Shown here one piece after another: positions 32,246-46,331 of a stretch of DNA of 64,000 nucleotides. A program made the position numbers and the translations under genes. Numbering within the stretch: position 1 is the first letter of the stretch; each line of letters begins with the position of its first letter. The DNA lies in NCBI GenBank assembly GCA_036872755.1, contig JAVHNS010000006.1:1054001-1118000 (forward strand). The letters are read 5' to 3'. Origin of the DNA: Orbilia blumenaviensis. Lineage: Eukaryota; Ascomycota; Orbiliomycetes; Orbiliales; Orbiliaceae. The notes under the pieces are model-generated. The model saw only the letters and a program-made list of their open reading frames with translations. It had not been told where the DNA came from and did no database searches.

Positions 32246-32986
32246 TTTTTAAATTTTACTTTTTATTTTGATTATCATTCTTAGAAAGGGGAATTATGAG
32301 GAGTAATTCTTGGGCAAAGGAGGAATACGTTTAGAAGTCATATTGAAGTATGTGAGGTGTAGTATCGTTCGATATCAAAAATTGGTGATTGTAATTGTTG
32401 TGGAGGCTAATCAGAGTAGCTTGTCGATGTTGATGTCAAGTTATATTCCAGAACCAATCAGCATCAATTTTTTTAGCAAAAAAAACAACCAAAAGAAAAA
32501 AGGGAAAAAGAGCAGTATGATGTTATGCATAAATTTTTTTTACAGATTTGGGTTTCTTAACATCGGCTTCTACCGATTTCCTAGTTTTCTTGGTTTCATG
32601 TAGGTCCTATTGGCTTGAAAATTAGGCGTGTATGCATGTGCTACGAGAAATCATGAGCTGCTTGTTGGTGGTTTGTTTGTTTTTTTGTATTGGGCCGCTA
32701 AGCTGCTTCTAAACGTCACTAACACTCACTAACATCGGCGGTAATGATAGCACCAGTGCTGGATCTATTAAATTGGATTGAATTAATTGAATAGACTAGT
32801 CCAATCAATATCCACTAGAAAAAAAAAAAGAGGCGGGATCCTAGAGAAAATGCAGAGGTCCCTAAAAAATATTCATCAAAATCCTCCGACATCCAATTCT
32901 CTATAACCCTCAATTCCACAATCCCTTCCCCAGAGAACACAGAGGAAAAAAGAGAGAAAGATAGAATTTGACAAGAAAGAGGGAAT
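32246..32986. other. Spacer between two minus-strand genes
   Basis: 3' flank of the acyl-CoA-binding protein gene and promoter of the HD-domain gene. It is A/T-rich with several T runs and no coding feature. Confidence 0.45.
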
Positions 32987-33388
32987 TTAAGCAAATTCGG
33001 CCTTCAAGGTCTCGACGTAGGCAATGTATTCGGCCTCGGCATCAGCCTGCGACTTGCCCTCCTCGCTCTTCCAGGCGTCCCACTTGTATTTTCCCTTGAA
33101 GTCCATCATTCCCGGGCGTGTGGTGTTGACATCGCCGACGGTGGCCTGTTTATAGAGGGCATAGAGCTAATTTTAGGAAAAGATTCGATGTTAGTGAGAA
33201 CATTTCTTCTTTTTTTCTTTCGAATTTTTATCATCACAATCCGTATTCTTTTCTATTCTATTCTATTCTTTTTTCTTGTTGGGAGCCATGGAAGAGGGGT
33301 TTGTTACCTTCAACAGCTCATCATCACCTGGCTTCTTGGTGAATGCGTTCGCGGCAGCGGCGGCGGCTTCGAATTCTGCAGATGGCAT
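32987..33388 (-). CDS. ACB1: Acyl-CoA-binding protein
   Basis: Two exons (33388-33308 and 33166-32987) give an 86-residue protein, exactly the length of canonical ACBPs. The four-helix signature is complete: [39 protein letters not shown] and DAWKS, then [17 protein letters not shown]. The conserved Tyr and Lys residues that bind the CoA moiety are in place. It carries long-chain acyl-CoA esters in the cytosol, buffering and delivering them. The first exon is only 81 bases, and the intron is 141 bases with a TTTTAG acceptor. Its neighbourhood with Tsc13, about 2 kb away, is metabolically sensible but probably coincidental. Confidence 0.95.
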
Positions 33389-35302
33389 CTCTTCGGCGAT
33401 GTATTAAAAATGGGAATATTATGTGGGTATGTGGATATTTGAGGTAGTTATAAATTTGTATTCCTGCGACGAAAGGGTTTTTGGTTCTGAAGGAGGGGGG
33501 GATGGACGGCGGTTTATGTAGCTCTCGCTTTGGTGGGGTAACCTAACTAAACCTTAGTCAGTCGGCAGTCAACCAACTTTCGCTGACGTTTGTTGACGGG
33601 CGCGGTGGGGCAGCAACAGCAACTGGCAAGCTAAGCTATTAACTACATAGGAGCTACAGAAAGACATGTGCACGCTAAAGCTTGGCCCCCTTTTTCCGGT
33701 TTAGGAAGGGGTCCGATGGGCTGGCCCCTGTGAATTGAGGGAAGGGATGGGCGGGTCAGGGAAGCCGAGGCATGTGCTTCGCGGGGGGCAGATGAGCTCT
33801 ATCATTTATTTTTTTAATAAAAAAAATAAATAAAAAGGGTCAGGCCATAGATGTCATATCAATATCAATGTATTGTCCAGGGTGCATCATATCGGCAGGT
33901 ACTTAAGTGTCCAGGCCGTAAGTTAGGGCTCGGATACATTCTACAGGAGGAGGATTGACCATGATCCAGTTTATATTTGTAGATGTAGTATATAAATGCA
34001 ACAATTCGCACTCTATAGATCTATCTTGATATATCGAGGGGGAAAGAAAAAAAGAAAGAAAGAAAGAAAGGGAATTGTTACTTATAGCGTTCTACGTAGT
34101 GTATAGCACGTATATATATATGACGCAGTAAAGATTAGATTCGATGAGGTCCGGAGCTAAGTTATGCTTGCTCCGTGGTCTTATAAGCGTCTATGTTACA
34201 CGTAATTACATAAGCAGGATCACGTGCTCTCTGCTATTTGATTCTCGAAGTTCAACAGGAATAATAAGGTTTACTAACCGGGCCCTCAGCTCCTTATGGT
34301 AGTCTCTTCTTTTCCCGTTCGTTCCCGTCGCTATATAATCCGTGTATATAGCGATCCAGGTTCCGAGCTGTCCATCCTCAAGTATGTACAGCTAGATCGA
34401 AACCACAAGGTATCAACGCAAATGCAGATGAGAAAGAAATAAATTTATATGTAACATGAAAATATAAAAAAAATATGAAAACATCCCATTCAGACCAACC
34501 TATAGCTCTTTATCGCCCAGATGATAAACCCCTTTGTCGTCTCGTGTCTTTAACTCCTAGATAACCCATAAACCTCACGCCCAGCCAAAGAAAACAGGGG
34601 AAACAAAAAATCCCAACAAAAAACACCCAAAAAGTTGTATACGGAAGTAGGTAGGGGAAAGGGTAGGGAAGATACAGAAAATATATCAACATGACAAGAA
34701 ACGTCATCTTCCCCCCCTCGGAAAACAATAGGAAAATACAAGAGAAGAAGAGAAGAAAGGGTACATACACGTTCTAATATGCATATGCTGTGGACCAAAA
34801 AAAAAAAAAAAAATCACATGATGCAAGAGTACAAAGTGGTAGGTAGATATAACATATGTGAGCAGATTTTATGTTTTTGAAAAGAAAGAAAAACTAAAAG
34901 TCATTACAAAGCAATAAGAAAAAAAAGGTTTTCAAACAAGATTGCCAGGGTAAAATCTGGAACTAGAAGATGCAAGTAACGTTACTAAAACGAGGAACAA
35001 TGAATGAACAAAGTAAGGATAGAATCAACAGATATCTAGCGATATCTAGATAAATCTAAAGATAAATTTCGAAACAGCTCCTTCAAGATAAACTCTCAAG
35101 GTCTGGGGACGAGACAAATAAAACCTGAAAAAAGAAAATATCAAATGAAGCAAAGCGATAAGCCCTCACAAGCTGGAGCTGTTACCAGGAATGTAAAGAA
35201 TTGGATGCACAGCATCGTGGAAATCTACATATCGCATCACGTCGTATCACATTATATCAAATCGTATAAATCAGGGTTGTCGTTACCTGGGATAGACCGT
35301 CA
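33389..35302. other. 1.9 kb gene-free stretch with simple repeats
   Basis: Promoter of the ACBP gene on one side and the 3' flank of the next minus-strand gene on the other. It contains a GAAA microsatellite at about 34041-34070 and an A17 run at 34797-34813. No gene is seen. Confidence 0.5.
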
Positions 35303-37245
35303 TCATTGCATCTTGATATCTTCGGATTCCAAGTCTTCTGGATATGGAAAGGGGATACTAGGTTCCTGATCCTGAAACATATCTAGGCCGGACGCAATCG
35401 ACCCTTCTGCATGAGAGAAAACAGGCCCAGGCTCCTGATCATGATCTGCACTACCCAAAAAACTCGAGACGTCGTCGCGCATATCAACACCGTTTAAAGG
35501 ATTAGAGATCTGCATTGGGGAAAGGAAGGTCCCAGTTCCTGAAGCCGAAGTGGCTTGATTGTCTGTAAAGCTGAAATTTTGTGTGAAGTTCGTCTGGAGC
35601 TGCTGGGCGTAGGGACTATTGGTTCGAGGAATAGAGTTGGGATTTGATGTTCTCCTTTGGCCATGGGAATCCTGTCGGTACACGCCTCCACCGCCGCTGC
35701 GGACGCTAGGATTACGGGAAACACGGCGAACAAGGCTAGATGCGTCTGTTGGGGCATCGTCGCTTCCCGCTCCGTTTTGGGAGTGCGAATCGAATTGTCC
35801 CTGGAGTTCGTCTGATCGCCCAGTAGATTCGGACCCGGAAGCCGGGGAGTTTTGTGGATCGCAACAAGACTCAACTTTTTGTATAAGCAAGGAGAGGAAT
35901 TCTGGATCCGCTTCACACCTCTTAAGCGCATTGACGACGAGAGAGTTGAAGTCCTGTGGGCCGTCGTCAGACTTGCCGGCATGGAGAAGCGCGTGGACGG
36001 TGGGACGCCAATTAGGCTCTATTTTTAAATACACATTAGGTCGGCTCCTACAAATCGCAACAACACGTGAATATCTAACTTACTCGAAGATGGGAGAGGA
36101 GCGCCTGGGAAGTTTTTCTTGTAGTTTTCATTCCAATTACGGCGCCCCTTTGGAATCGGCCCACCATCTTGGCCAGTTCTTGCCTTTTTCTCCTTCTTCT
36201 TAGGATTCGCTGAAGATTCGGCGTTTATATCAGCAACGTCGCCAGTGACGTCTACGGTCCCCGCTCCGTTAGTTCCGGACCCCAGTGTGCCATACGGAGA
36301 TGAAACACCGAGTTGCTTAAAGTATGCAATCTCCTTTTCCCTATAGAACTCTAGATGTTAATTGCTGCGCTTCCAGGTCAATAGTAGTAAATGGCTTATA
36401 CCTTATCTTAGTAGGAACTTTTTCTGCAACATCCCGCAAGGTCCAGTATTTGATAGGATCGTTCTGGAACAAATAAGAGGCGTATGTACCTTGGAGGTCG
36501 TTATCAGGATGATGGTCCAACGATCTTGTCCCCATTGCAGTCCCCTTGGCAGACTTTGGAGGCTGGTATTCCGAATAGTTGAAGTAACTATAGTACTTGT
36601 GGCTAGACTTGATATCGCTCAGATTCGGTGCGTGAGTTCTCGAACGTTTTCTCCCCGTTTCGCCTTCTGCATCAGGGCTTATATTTTCTGCCCTTGGTAC
36701 TACAGGGGCGCTTGGAGCTTGGATGATATCAGGCTGGGTTTGATTTCCTGAGGGAGCACCGGGAACCGACATCCAGTATGACGTTTGGAAAATAGGACCC
36801 GAATGAGTAGCCGGCATACCGTTGAAGGTAAAGGAACCATCGTAGTTGTTTTGCGCATCAGACGAGTGTCTATGGTCCGTCTGCACGTTTCCTCGCGGGT
36901 TTACGCCCATGCGCGCATTTGCCGGCTCTTGCGTAGAGTCCTGGTTACGCCAGCGATGGATAGAAAGATTACCATTCATCGGCATCTCATGAATCGATTT
37001 TCTCTGGGCATTATTGCCTTGGGTATGGCAGAAATGTTGACCTGAATGTGTCAACGTGGGGTTTGGCCTTCCCGACGCCATCATTCGTGGCACACCCTGT
37101 CGACCACCACTGGCACTAGTAGTTTTACCATTAGTATCGATATGTACACCAGCTCGCCAGACATATGAAGTACAATTGTGATCATATGAGTCCCGATTTG
37201 AAGTACTTACACCCACGTATTCCGATTTATATCAGCTCTGTGCAT
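35303..37245 (-). CDS. Unidentified basic, low-complexity protein, probably nuclear
   Basis: Four exons (37245-37211, 37115-36402, 36340-36084, 36018-35303) join in phase to 573 residues. The short first exon begins MHRADINRNTW. All introns have good donors (GTAAGT, GTATAA, GTAAGT) and AG acceptors, the first with a TACTAAT branch point. Much of the protein is Asn/Ser/Gln-rich and probably disordered. Two moderately conserved-looking blocks stand out: about 228-255 (YLFQNDPIKYWTLRDVAEK) and about 318-385, with a Lys/Arg patch (KKKEKKARTGQ, PKGRRNW) that could be a nuclear signal, then KPNWRPTVHALLHAGK and a helical NALKRCEADPEFLSLLIQKVE. I do not recognise a domain. A transcription or chromatin cofactor would fit the composition, as inference only. 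Confidence 0.75.
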
Positions 37246-40245
37246 GTCGAGTAGCTACCTGTTCCAAACTAGCCCGTGAGGCTCAAGAAGGCGAGAAATT
37301 GGAGGATCGTCTACGGGAATCTGCGTATATGATGGCAAGACACAAAGGGATTGGCCCGAGTGTTTTAACCCTTTAAAGTTTAAAGACCCTTGTGATGAAG
37401 GCGAAACGATATGCGGGAACGAAAATAGGGATGAGTCGACACTCTGACGGGTACTCCGAAAAGATGAGAAACTAAAAAAAGCGAGAAGCTATGAAACGAA
37501 GCAGGTGCACTTGTGCCTCTTCAGGATTTATTGAATCCCACAGGCTATCTCTACAAGCTCGCGGACAGGATTGAAAAAAAAAAAAAAAAATCCCTTTCGC
37601 CTTGTCAGCTTAGTCTGTGCCAGTTGCCTCTCTCGTCGCGGGGTGGGAAGATATAAAGAGTATTAAGTTTCTTAAGCTTCTTTACACGCCTTCTCGTCAA
37701 TTCACACCCCGTTTGCAGACAAGTTTCGGAAGATAAGTAAGGAGAAAAGCAAAGGTCTATGTGAACAAGATATCCTTTCAGAAAATATGACTGTGCATAT
37801 ATCGGTGCATATGAATATATGTACGAAGCGATTGCGGTGCCGACTTTTGGAAAGGCTTGACTGCTCCTGCTCAAAACACTGATCCTCAGCTATGTAGACA
37901 TGCCCCCTATTATATGCAATTGGATATCCGGCGCTTTCCATTATTGGTTTTTTTTTTTATTGCCGCGTTAGAGAACGCAGTGGCGGATTCTTTGCGTTCG
38001 CGCTTTTCAAGTCTACTGTGGTAGATTAGGACAGCACAAGGGCACAGGTGTCTATCCTGGACGTGATAAAGGACATTCTTGGCTGACATGCCGCAGATAG
38101 TTTGTCCTAACACTGCCCTTGCAAGCCTAAAAAGACATACGGTGAAGGGTTCCACGTTCGAATTAGGTGTGCCGGCTGGCATGAGGACGGGTGCCTTTCG
38201 AGTGCCTTGCTGTTGTCCTCTTTTTTTTTTTCTTCCGGTCTCTTTCTCGAAGGAAGAAAAAATTTTCAAGTTCGCTGGCGGTCGACACTCATCTTTATTA
38301 TTTATTGCTTGGAATTGGTACTCAATGCAGCCTCAAAGTACATTGAGGTTTGAGATCGAGGCAGGGTCAGCAAACCCACATGAGCTCCCCCTGTCCAACC
38401 TCTATTAAAACTCCAATGCACGGTTCAGGCCTGACAACCTTGGTGAATTGGCACATAGTGCATGAATTAGGAACGGTGTGCAAACTAAACGTGCTCTATA
38501 CAGATAAACTTACTGAAATGCCTGTACACATACATGCCAAATCGCAGGTCCCAAGCCCGCAGCGGGGCGAGAGGCGGATTTTTAGCATATGGGGCCGGTG
38601 AACGATCGGTTGGGGATCCGATGCATGTTGGGCTTGAGTTCATAAGAATTAAACATCAGGAGTTCCGAACTCAGTATTCTGTGCTGCATGTGCATGCATG
38701 TAGTATTAGGTTTTCTTCCTAATTCGCGTGCAACAATTGCGTAGCCTCGAGATGCATAGCCTTCCAGTAAAGTGCAGCCCCACTATGGCGATGGGATAGC
38801 AGTGTACGCGTGCGAGGGTCTGATACGTATCGTGTTCATGCGAACACAACATGATTCTTCGATGCTTACTTCTTCCTGGCTTCCTTGCATGATTAAAATC
38901 CTGATATCGAAGTTGGTTGGCTGTTTGCAAATGTGGAATTCGACGCTGGCGGCAAGGGTGTTGTTCGAGTGTTCGTCGTGTTGCCGGCCTTGCTGCGGTT
39001 ATCAGTGTCTCACGAGTCCTCGCTCGTCTCGACCAACTCCTGAATCATGATAGAATTTGAATTAGCCGGGGCTAATTTCCTGCGCTGCGAATCTCTCTGT
39101 ATGTTTGTTTCGAGGCTCAGGTCATTTATTGGAAAAGCCTCGCTACTTACATACACAATTACTAAGTAGCTATTAACTAGCTCCGTTTTGGATTTCGTCA
39201 GACATCCGATCAGAGGTTGCAACAATCCGTTGCATCCATCGGACGGGCCCACATGGTGGTCAATGAGCACTGCAAGTCACCACAGTACCGCATCCTACAT
39301 GTAGCACGCCTCCCCATGTTCGCGGAAGGTAACCCTGACAAGAGTTCCGGAATACCTATGTGCCAACCATGACGTACGGCTAAGCTATGTCGCCTTTCCC
39401 CTCTGTCTTTCTTTGCAAACTAGGAAAACTTTGAATGAAACGTTAACCTTAATGGATAACAACCGTTCGCATTTCAAAAGAAACAGGGCTCCCAATTCAC
39501 TCGGCCCTCAAAGTTTACTACAATGCCATGGAAGCTTGACTTCCGCCGTGTCTGATCGGCCTCCAGCGAATGCTTTGGTTCCGGGAACCCTGACCAATCA
39601 GGTCGTCGTGGAAAAGCCAATGCTTACAACTGTGACATCTTGGGTACAACAGGGCCCACAACTGATGCCATCGCGCCTTCGGATGACCGTCTACAACGTC
39701 TCCATCTAGCGGGACATAGTATTGTTTTATTTTGCATTTGCATCTAGCCGATACCGATTGTCCGAGCTCATGGTTATGTTGCACGCTGTGACGCCATGAA
39801 CAGTAGACTTTTCTGGAGGCACGGGAGGCTAGTCGGTCATGATTCAGTGCTTCGGAGCGGACGGACATAGGAACAAACTCGAGACTGTCTCAAAGCTATT
39901 GGCTTGGCTCAGAGAGAGAGAGGGCATATATTAACGCCCATTTCCAACTCCCGTGAAGCCGTTTTTTATTCCTTTATTCTACTATTTTTCTTTTATCTTT
40001 CTGTCTGTCGCGATGCACCCGCAATTCAACTGCCCAAGGCTGAAACGCTCAAGACCAAACCCACAAGATCCACAAGTTTCGTCCGGATCTCGGTACGAGT
40101 ACCAGGAACCTCCCGCTTGAAGGGGCATAACCGAAAAATACCCCAGCCTTGCACTTCCCCAGATTGGTACCATTACCGCAATTCCAACTAGCAGATATAC
40201 CATACTGTACTATCTATCCGCACATCGAATCCCTACCAAGTCAGG
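37246..40245. other. 3 kb gene-free stretch between divergent genes
   Basis: It must contain the promoters of the minus-strand 573-residue protein and of the plus-strand deacetylase. An A17 run lies at 37574-37590. Short frames on both strands (for example around 38080 and 39410) carry no motif or splice partner. Confidence 0.45.
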
Positions 40246-41666
40246 ATGCCAACCACACGATCATCTCGAACCCACTCCGTTCCCACGGATACAATTATCC
40301 GTTTGACGAATTGTTTGGTACCGGTTGAAAACAGGCTTGTACCTGGTACATTGTTGATAAACTCGACAACGGGACTGATCATCTCACCACAAGACGTATT
40401 CTACGATTCGAAGATTCAGCCAACCTCAACAATTGACCTGCATGGCCGCGCGGTAGTTCCCGGGTTTCTAGACGTTCAGATAAATGGCGCATACGGATTT
40501 GATTTCAGCGATGCATCTAAAACGGACGAGGAGTATTCCAGAGGCCTTAAAGAAGTAAACAGACAGTTTGTCAGTACCGGTGTGACGAGTTACTGTCCGA
40601 CCATAACCAGCCAGAAGAATGAAGTTTATCACAAGGTGAGTTATATAATCTGCCCTAAAGATCGTGATATACCATGCAGGTACATGCACACACACGCACA
40701 CATAATCTTTGATATTAATATATACGGTTTAATACACGGCAGGTTCTCCCCCACCTAGGCCCCTCACCTCGCAACCCCACCCTCGGCTCCAGCTCTTTAG
40801 GCGCCCACGTCGAAGGTCCGTTCTTACATCCAGAACGCAATGGCATCCACCCCCCACACGTCTTGCAAAAGCCATCCGAGGGCCTAAAATCGCTCGAAAC
40901 AGTCTACGGTAAACAAAACCTCGAATCCAACGTCAAGGTCATAACCCTAGCACCCGAATTGCTACCCCCAAGTTCCTTACCATCCCTCCCGTCGGTACTT
41001 GCGTCCAAAAATATAATCTTGTCAGCAGGCCACTCAACCGCCACGTTTTCTCAATTGGTCAATTCAAATATCTCAATGGTCACGCATCTGTTCAATGCGA
41101 TGCATCAACCGCATCAAAGAGAGCCAGGTATTCCTGGTGCGGTATTGGCAGATGTATCGGTTTCCAAACCTAGGTTTTTCGGCATAATCGCGGATGGGGT
41201 CCACGTGCACCCTGCGAACATTAAGTGGGCATATCATTCAAACCCATCCGGCCTCTGCCTCGTAACCGATGCGATGGCGCTATTGGGACTTGAAGACGGA
41301 GAGTACGTATGGGGTAACGGTGAGAGCATTCAGAAAACAGGAGGGGTTCTGACGTTAAAGGGTACCACAAAGATCGCAGGCAGTTGTGTGACTTTGCTTG
41401 AGTGTTTGAACAATTTTATGAGGTTTACAAATACTGGGATAGCAGAGGCGGTTAAGACGGTGACAAAGACGCCAGCGAGGATGTTGGGGCTGGAAGGGGT
41501 GAAAGGGTGTTTGGAACCAGGTGCAGATGCGGACTTGTGTGTGCTGGAGGTTAGAGGGGACGGAAGCGTGGGGGTCGAAGAGGTCTGGAAGTTTGGAGTA
41601 AAGGTTTGGGAAAAGAATGGGGTGAGAAGACGTAGGGAAGGGGTCATGGAGGTTAGTCGGTTGTAG
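40246..41666 (+). CDS. N-acetylglucosamine-6-phosphate deacetylase
   Basis: Two exons (40246-40635 and 40743-41666) encode 437 residues. The amidohydrolase (TIM-barrel) signatures are present: VVPGFLDVQINGAYGFDF, GAHVEGPFL with metal ligand E154, SAGHS with H227, VTHLFNAM with H245, IIADGVHV, and VTDAM with catalytic D306. The C-terminal segment TPARMLGLEGVKGCLEPGADAD closes the beta-sandwich. It removes the acetyl group from GlcNAc-6-P to give GlcN-6-P and acetate, the step that lets chitin-derived GlcNAc enter glycolysis. In some fungi this gene lies in a GlcNAc-catabolic cluster. Here none of the usual partners is nearby. Confidence 0.94.
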
Positions 41667-41888
41667 GTGTATGGTTTGGGATTTAGAAGCTAGGGTAAGT
41701 ACATAAATTATGCACCGAGCCTCTTACGGTTTCATGCATCCATCCCTTCGTTATAGACAGCGCATACTTGCACTGCTTCAGAGTTGCCGGTTTTTCTTCC
41801 GTTCTGCTTCTGCATCTTCCTTATGCTTCTGCGTCGTGCTTTGCGTCTGCTTCTCTGCTTGCTTCCTCTTCCTCTTCGATCATCATCC

Positions 41889-41913
41889 TTTTTTTTTTTT
41901 TTTTTTTTTTTTT
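41889..41913 (+). repeat. T25 homopolymer
   Basis: Uninterrupted run of 25 T, about 220 bases after the deacetylase stop codon. Confidence 0.9.
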
Positions 41914-44900
41914 GGTGCAAAATCCAAGTTTTTCAAAAGAATGGAAAACGCAAGACCTGCAGCATTGAGTCATGAGATTAGAAAAGTATATCCCTTCAGG
42001 GATAGATGGAACTGTTATCAAGAAAAGAATATAAAGTATATAAAAAAAGAACAAACGGGCGTCAAATTGAAAGAAATAGAGAGATAAAATCAAGCTTGAC
42101 AGCTCAATCCATCCACACCGTACATGGCCTGGAACCAAAGTGCACTTTGAAAATAATTTTCTTTGATATTGACAATTAGGGCATTTGTGAAACCAAGCCC
42201 GATGGTATAGCAAATCACTATTTGGTCCCCCTAGGCCCCCCCTAGTCAAGGAACAGCCTTGTGCGTACTGGAACATCTCGCGCGATGCGTAAGCACGGCT
42301 GCGTTTCCTCGCAAGATGCTTAGACGGCTTATGCAACCAAGCCTGCAAATGTGCTATTACTATGATCGCGAGCCACTCATATCAGTCAATCGCGTCGAAT
42401 ATCCTGATATCTATCAGGAAATCAAGATATCCGCAAGAAAAATAAAGAAAAGAACAGGGCCCGGTGGTGACACTGCATGCACCCCGAGATTAAGTCCTTG
42501 TGCTTCTCTTCAACAGGAAAAAAAAAAGTGCCCGCTTGCGTTTGAATTGAACGGCTGGTTGTTGCGAGGAAAAAATTTGGTTGAAATCTCCACTTTTTAC
42601 AATCTGTTAATTTCTGTCAGCCCGTCTTTCATATCTGTCGAGTCGCGTCCGTTAGGTAATTCATGAGTCAGGTTCGGCAGCGGCCGGCGGGCTTTGCATA
42701 TACCGAGCTCGGTGGAAATCGATGGCTTTTTTTTTTTTTTTTTTGTTGAATTTTTCGAAGTTATTATGTTGACAGATTTCGAGTGTTGTTGTGTGTATAA
42801 CGTATATAACCGGCTTAACTTCGAGAAATGAGGACGGTGTCGGACCGACCCGGGAGCGTTTGAGGAGGGGCTACTCGGCACTTTAAGTATATCGGCTTCC
42901 TATCCTTCCCGAGTATCAGTCCACCCGAGCAGGATGGACCGGTCTAGCCAGCCCCGCCCTTTGTTCCCCGTTATCAAAAACGGGATACGTTTCCTTCTCA
43001 TCGACGAAACGAGCTCGCGAACCGTCGAAACACGGGTATGCAATTAATTTCGTCTCCCCTCCCACGTTTTCTTAATTTTTTTTAAACTCTAGGCGTGCAC
43101 ACACACACACACATACATACACAAACGCACCTCTAGAAACACCATGCGGGCACATAAACTACCGATCATTTACGTTGGTGGTGTGGCGAAACGTAAGAAT
43201 AGCTGTTCCTGAGCTAAATCTTGGATATATCGGCATGTGGGCTGACCGCGTTTCGAACCCCATTTTGCATTTCAAGGAATAAAAAGAAGGGTTGTGTTGC
43301 ATTGAGAGGATGCAACATTGGCAGGTTGCGGGATATAAAGATCTTCCAATTGGTGGGGTTTGTAGCTTTATTTGCAAGGGAGAAAGAGAGAAAGCGGGAA
43401 GCTGTGGAGACACATATTCTGTTTTTTTTCTTTTTCTTTTTCTTTTTCATACTATTTACATTTTTTTTTGGAGGGAAAATTTTTTTTTCTTTTCAATTTC
43501 GTTATGAATAGTGTATTGATTCATGAATTCAGCTTTTGGCGAAGGAAGCTATAGCTCTTCGATCTGGAGGGGCGGTTTCATGTAGCTGGGTAGATCGGAC
43601 CTGATAGATTCTCCCCTGGCTTGATGGAGACTTTTTTACTTTTTTTCCCTCGTTGTCGTTGTCGTTCCTTTCCCCTTTCCTTTTAAGTTTCACTTGGTGA
43701 AGTCGAGGAGTATCGTGATAATCGATCCGAGCGAACGGTTTAGCACACCTGAACCCAAATTCAAATTCTAAAGATCAGACCACTAGCTCGTCTTGCCAAT
43801 TGCAAATCGCAATTGGAGAATCCAGAAGTCGTTCAGGAGCAAAGTGATCGACGAGATGTAATACTTTCTTGCTCACGGGGTCCAAAGTCTTGCTTCCCCG
43901 GTTTTAGTGTTCATGCGGGATGTGCATGGTTGGAATGAGCGAAAAAGAAAATGAAAAGGAAAGAAGGATACGAGAGAGTAAATGAAATGTATGTACTTTT
44001 CGCATGCACGAATTGCGGACCATGCATCTGCCTGCGCGAAAGAATACATAGACTGCGGGCTGCGGTTCGACGGTTCGATCGAACTAGAGTTCAAGGTTTG
44101 AGACCTCTCCGATGCCTCCGTGACCTTAAAAATGTTTAAACTATCCTTAACCGAAACGCCTGTTTATTTTGCAGGAAAGGGATTCGTCTGGAATGCTTTA
44201 ACGGGTATATGGGGATGATCATTTTCTGTGCAGCAGCGCTGTGGCTGTCTCAAGCCTCAAGCAGAGCCTCAAATAAAGATCTCGGGTTTAGCGCCGGGAC
44301 CCTCCTGTGACACCAAAACTTGATTTTTGCGCAGCCAGACAGCCCTTGATAGGGCAGGTACGAGAGATACAGTAAGGGAGTTGAGTGCTTTAATGGACCA
44401 TCTGCTATGGATTCGAGATCAGTTGATCGGATGGTCGATGGGGGCATTTGGGACTTAGCTCGGTTCAACCCGAGCTCGCTCGTCCATTGGTCTTCAGAGG
44501 ACTTCCAGTGAAGGGTAGCCTCTCCATTATCAGAACCGAAGACTTCCTTCTTTTGAAAATGTGGGCCTCCCGGATGTGGAAAGGAAGCGGGATGGAAGAG
44601 GGAATGCCTCGAGTAAGGGAGGATGTCTATTTGGGGATTCAGTAGTCACACACATCATATTGACGTCTTGCGATGTCAAGACTTCTTCTTTCGAGCGTAC
44701 CGGAGTGCTCAAGTGCCTTCGAATCCAGCAAATGGAAGGGAGCCAAGGGCTGCCTTTAGCGAACCGTGCGGATAGCCCAAGGCCTCTCAGGTCTTGTACC
44801 GGGAGGGGTCACCCATGCTCCTCACAGGGAACAGGAGGACAATACACAGTAGGCCACGCACACTACTTTTGGGCGGTGGGGACCTGTGGTTATGCCTTGG

Positions 44901-45220
44901 GTGGATTGACTTTCCAAAGCTAATAAAAAGGACTGGATGCCGCCGGTAGAAACCAGTCCTGCAGTTCCAAACTCTCATAGAAATCCATCTTTTTTGGAGC
45001 GAAGGAATAGAGGAGAATTATATACCTACCGCCTGCACGCACCCGCGAAAAAAAGCACGCCCACATTGAGCTGAATAGGCAAACAGAACAAGCCATAATC
45101 CGGATATACACACACACACACATACTTACATACATACATTACCATACGATCTGGTTGTCTTCCTCTTGCCAACAGAGCAAGCAAAGCAAAACAGCAGCAG
45201 ACTGGGGAACAACTGACGGG

Positions 45221-45244
45221 AAAAAAAAAAAAAAAAAAAAAAAA
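45221..45244 (+). repeat. A24 homopolymer
   Basis: Uninterrupted run of 24 A just before the pyrimidine-rich leader of the next gene. Confidence 0.9.
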
Positions 45245-46079
45245 GTGGCCTTCGATCTCTTTCGGTCTATCTCTTTTTTATTTTGATCCTTCCACACACA
45301 TACCCTGGCTTTGGAGATTCGCCTCAGACACTCACATATCTTTATTTTTACCTTTTTTTTGGTTTCGAAGGAAGCAAAAAAAGGCGGCCGCTAAACTCAA
45401 CTCTGTCACTCGTACTGGAGATTCGCGAACTGAGATTTGCCTGCCTGGCATCATCGTTATCGTCTCTATACTTCTAGACTCTTTCTCATTTTCCCTGTCG
45501 ATATTCTCTCCCCTTTTTTTGTTTTCTCGATCAGGCTGTTTTTGAAATAAGGAGAACCTCGAGGAAGGCTCTTTCTCGGGTAACCAAAGAAAACCTGCAA
45601 AAACCACAAACCGGGCTGAGCGGGGTACTGACAACTCACCCAACTATGTCATTCTCCTGCTCTCGACATCTGGCGGTCTAGTTCTTTTAACCACTTGAAT
45701 CTCACAAAACTTCCAGCGTGGCTTCAGCATATCTCATCCATCACCAGGATTAGCCTTTTATTGGTCTCCCCCGAGGTCCTTCACCTGGCTCTATTTTATT
45801 TTATTTTTTATCTTTGCTTTAAGCTTACGTCTGGCCTGGCTGGCAGAGCAGAAAAAAAATAACACATAACACAAGAAAGACTCACCCAGCCACAACACAC
45901 ATTTTACAACAAAGCTTCGGATATATCTCAAACTCGATATATCACGGACTGCAACCTTAGCCCTCCCGCCCCCCCTCCCTTTTCTCACTATATCTTCAAG
46001 ATAGTCTTGATACCCTCCTTCTGGTTACTTTCTTATTCTTTATAAGCCACCCTTCCCCTATTATATTACCCGCTATAAA

Positions 46080-46331
46080 ATGGCAGCTGCAGCACTGCAA
46101 ATGCCATCTTTACCCAGAGATATCCATTCAGCCGCCTTCATGCCGCACTCTCGACCCTTCCCTAAGCCCCAACAGCAGAAGCCAAAGCTGGCTATCCCCC
46201 CTGCAAGCACTATGAAACGACCCATTGAAGCAAAGATTAGCAGTGCTGAAGTTGTCAGCAAGACGACTGCTTCTCTTGCTTTACCGACAACTCCTAAGAG
46301 GAGGAGAAAGTCGGTGTCTGGTGAGATTTCT

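Larger units (their letters stand above)
41667..46079. other. 4.4 kb spacer and long leader with homopolymer runs
   Basis: No supportable gene. Notable are T25 (41889-41913), T18 (42727-42744), a CA repeat (43098-43113), A24 (45221-45244) and a strongly pyrimidine-rich stretch from about 45250 to 46070. The last is probably the transcribed leader of the next gene. Confidence 0.5.
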
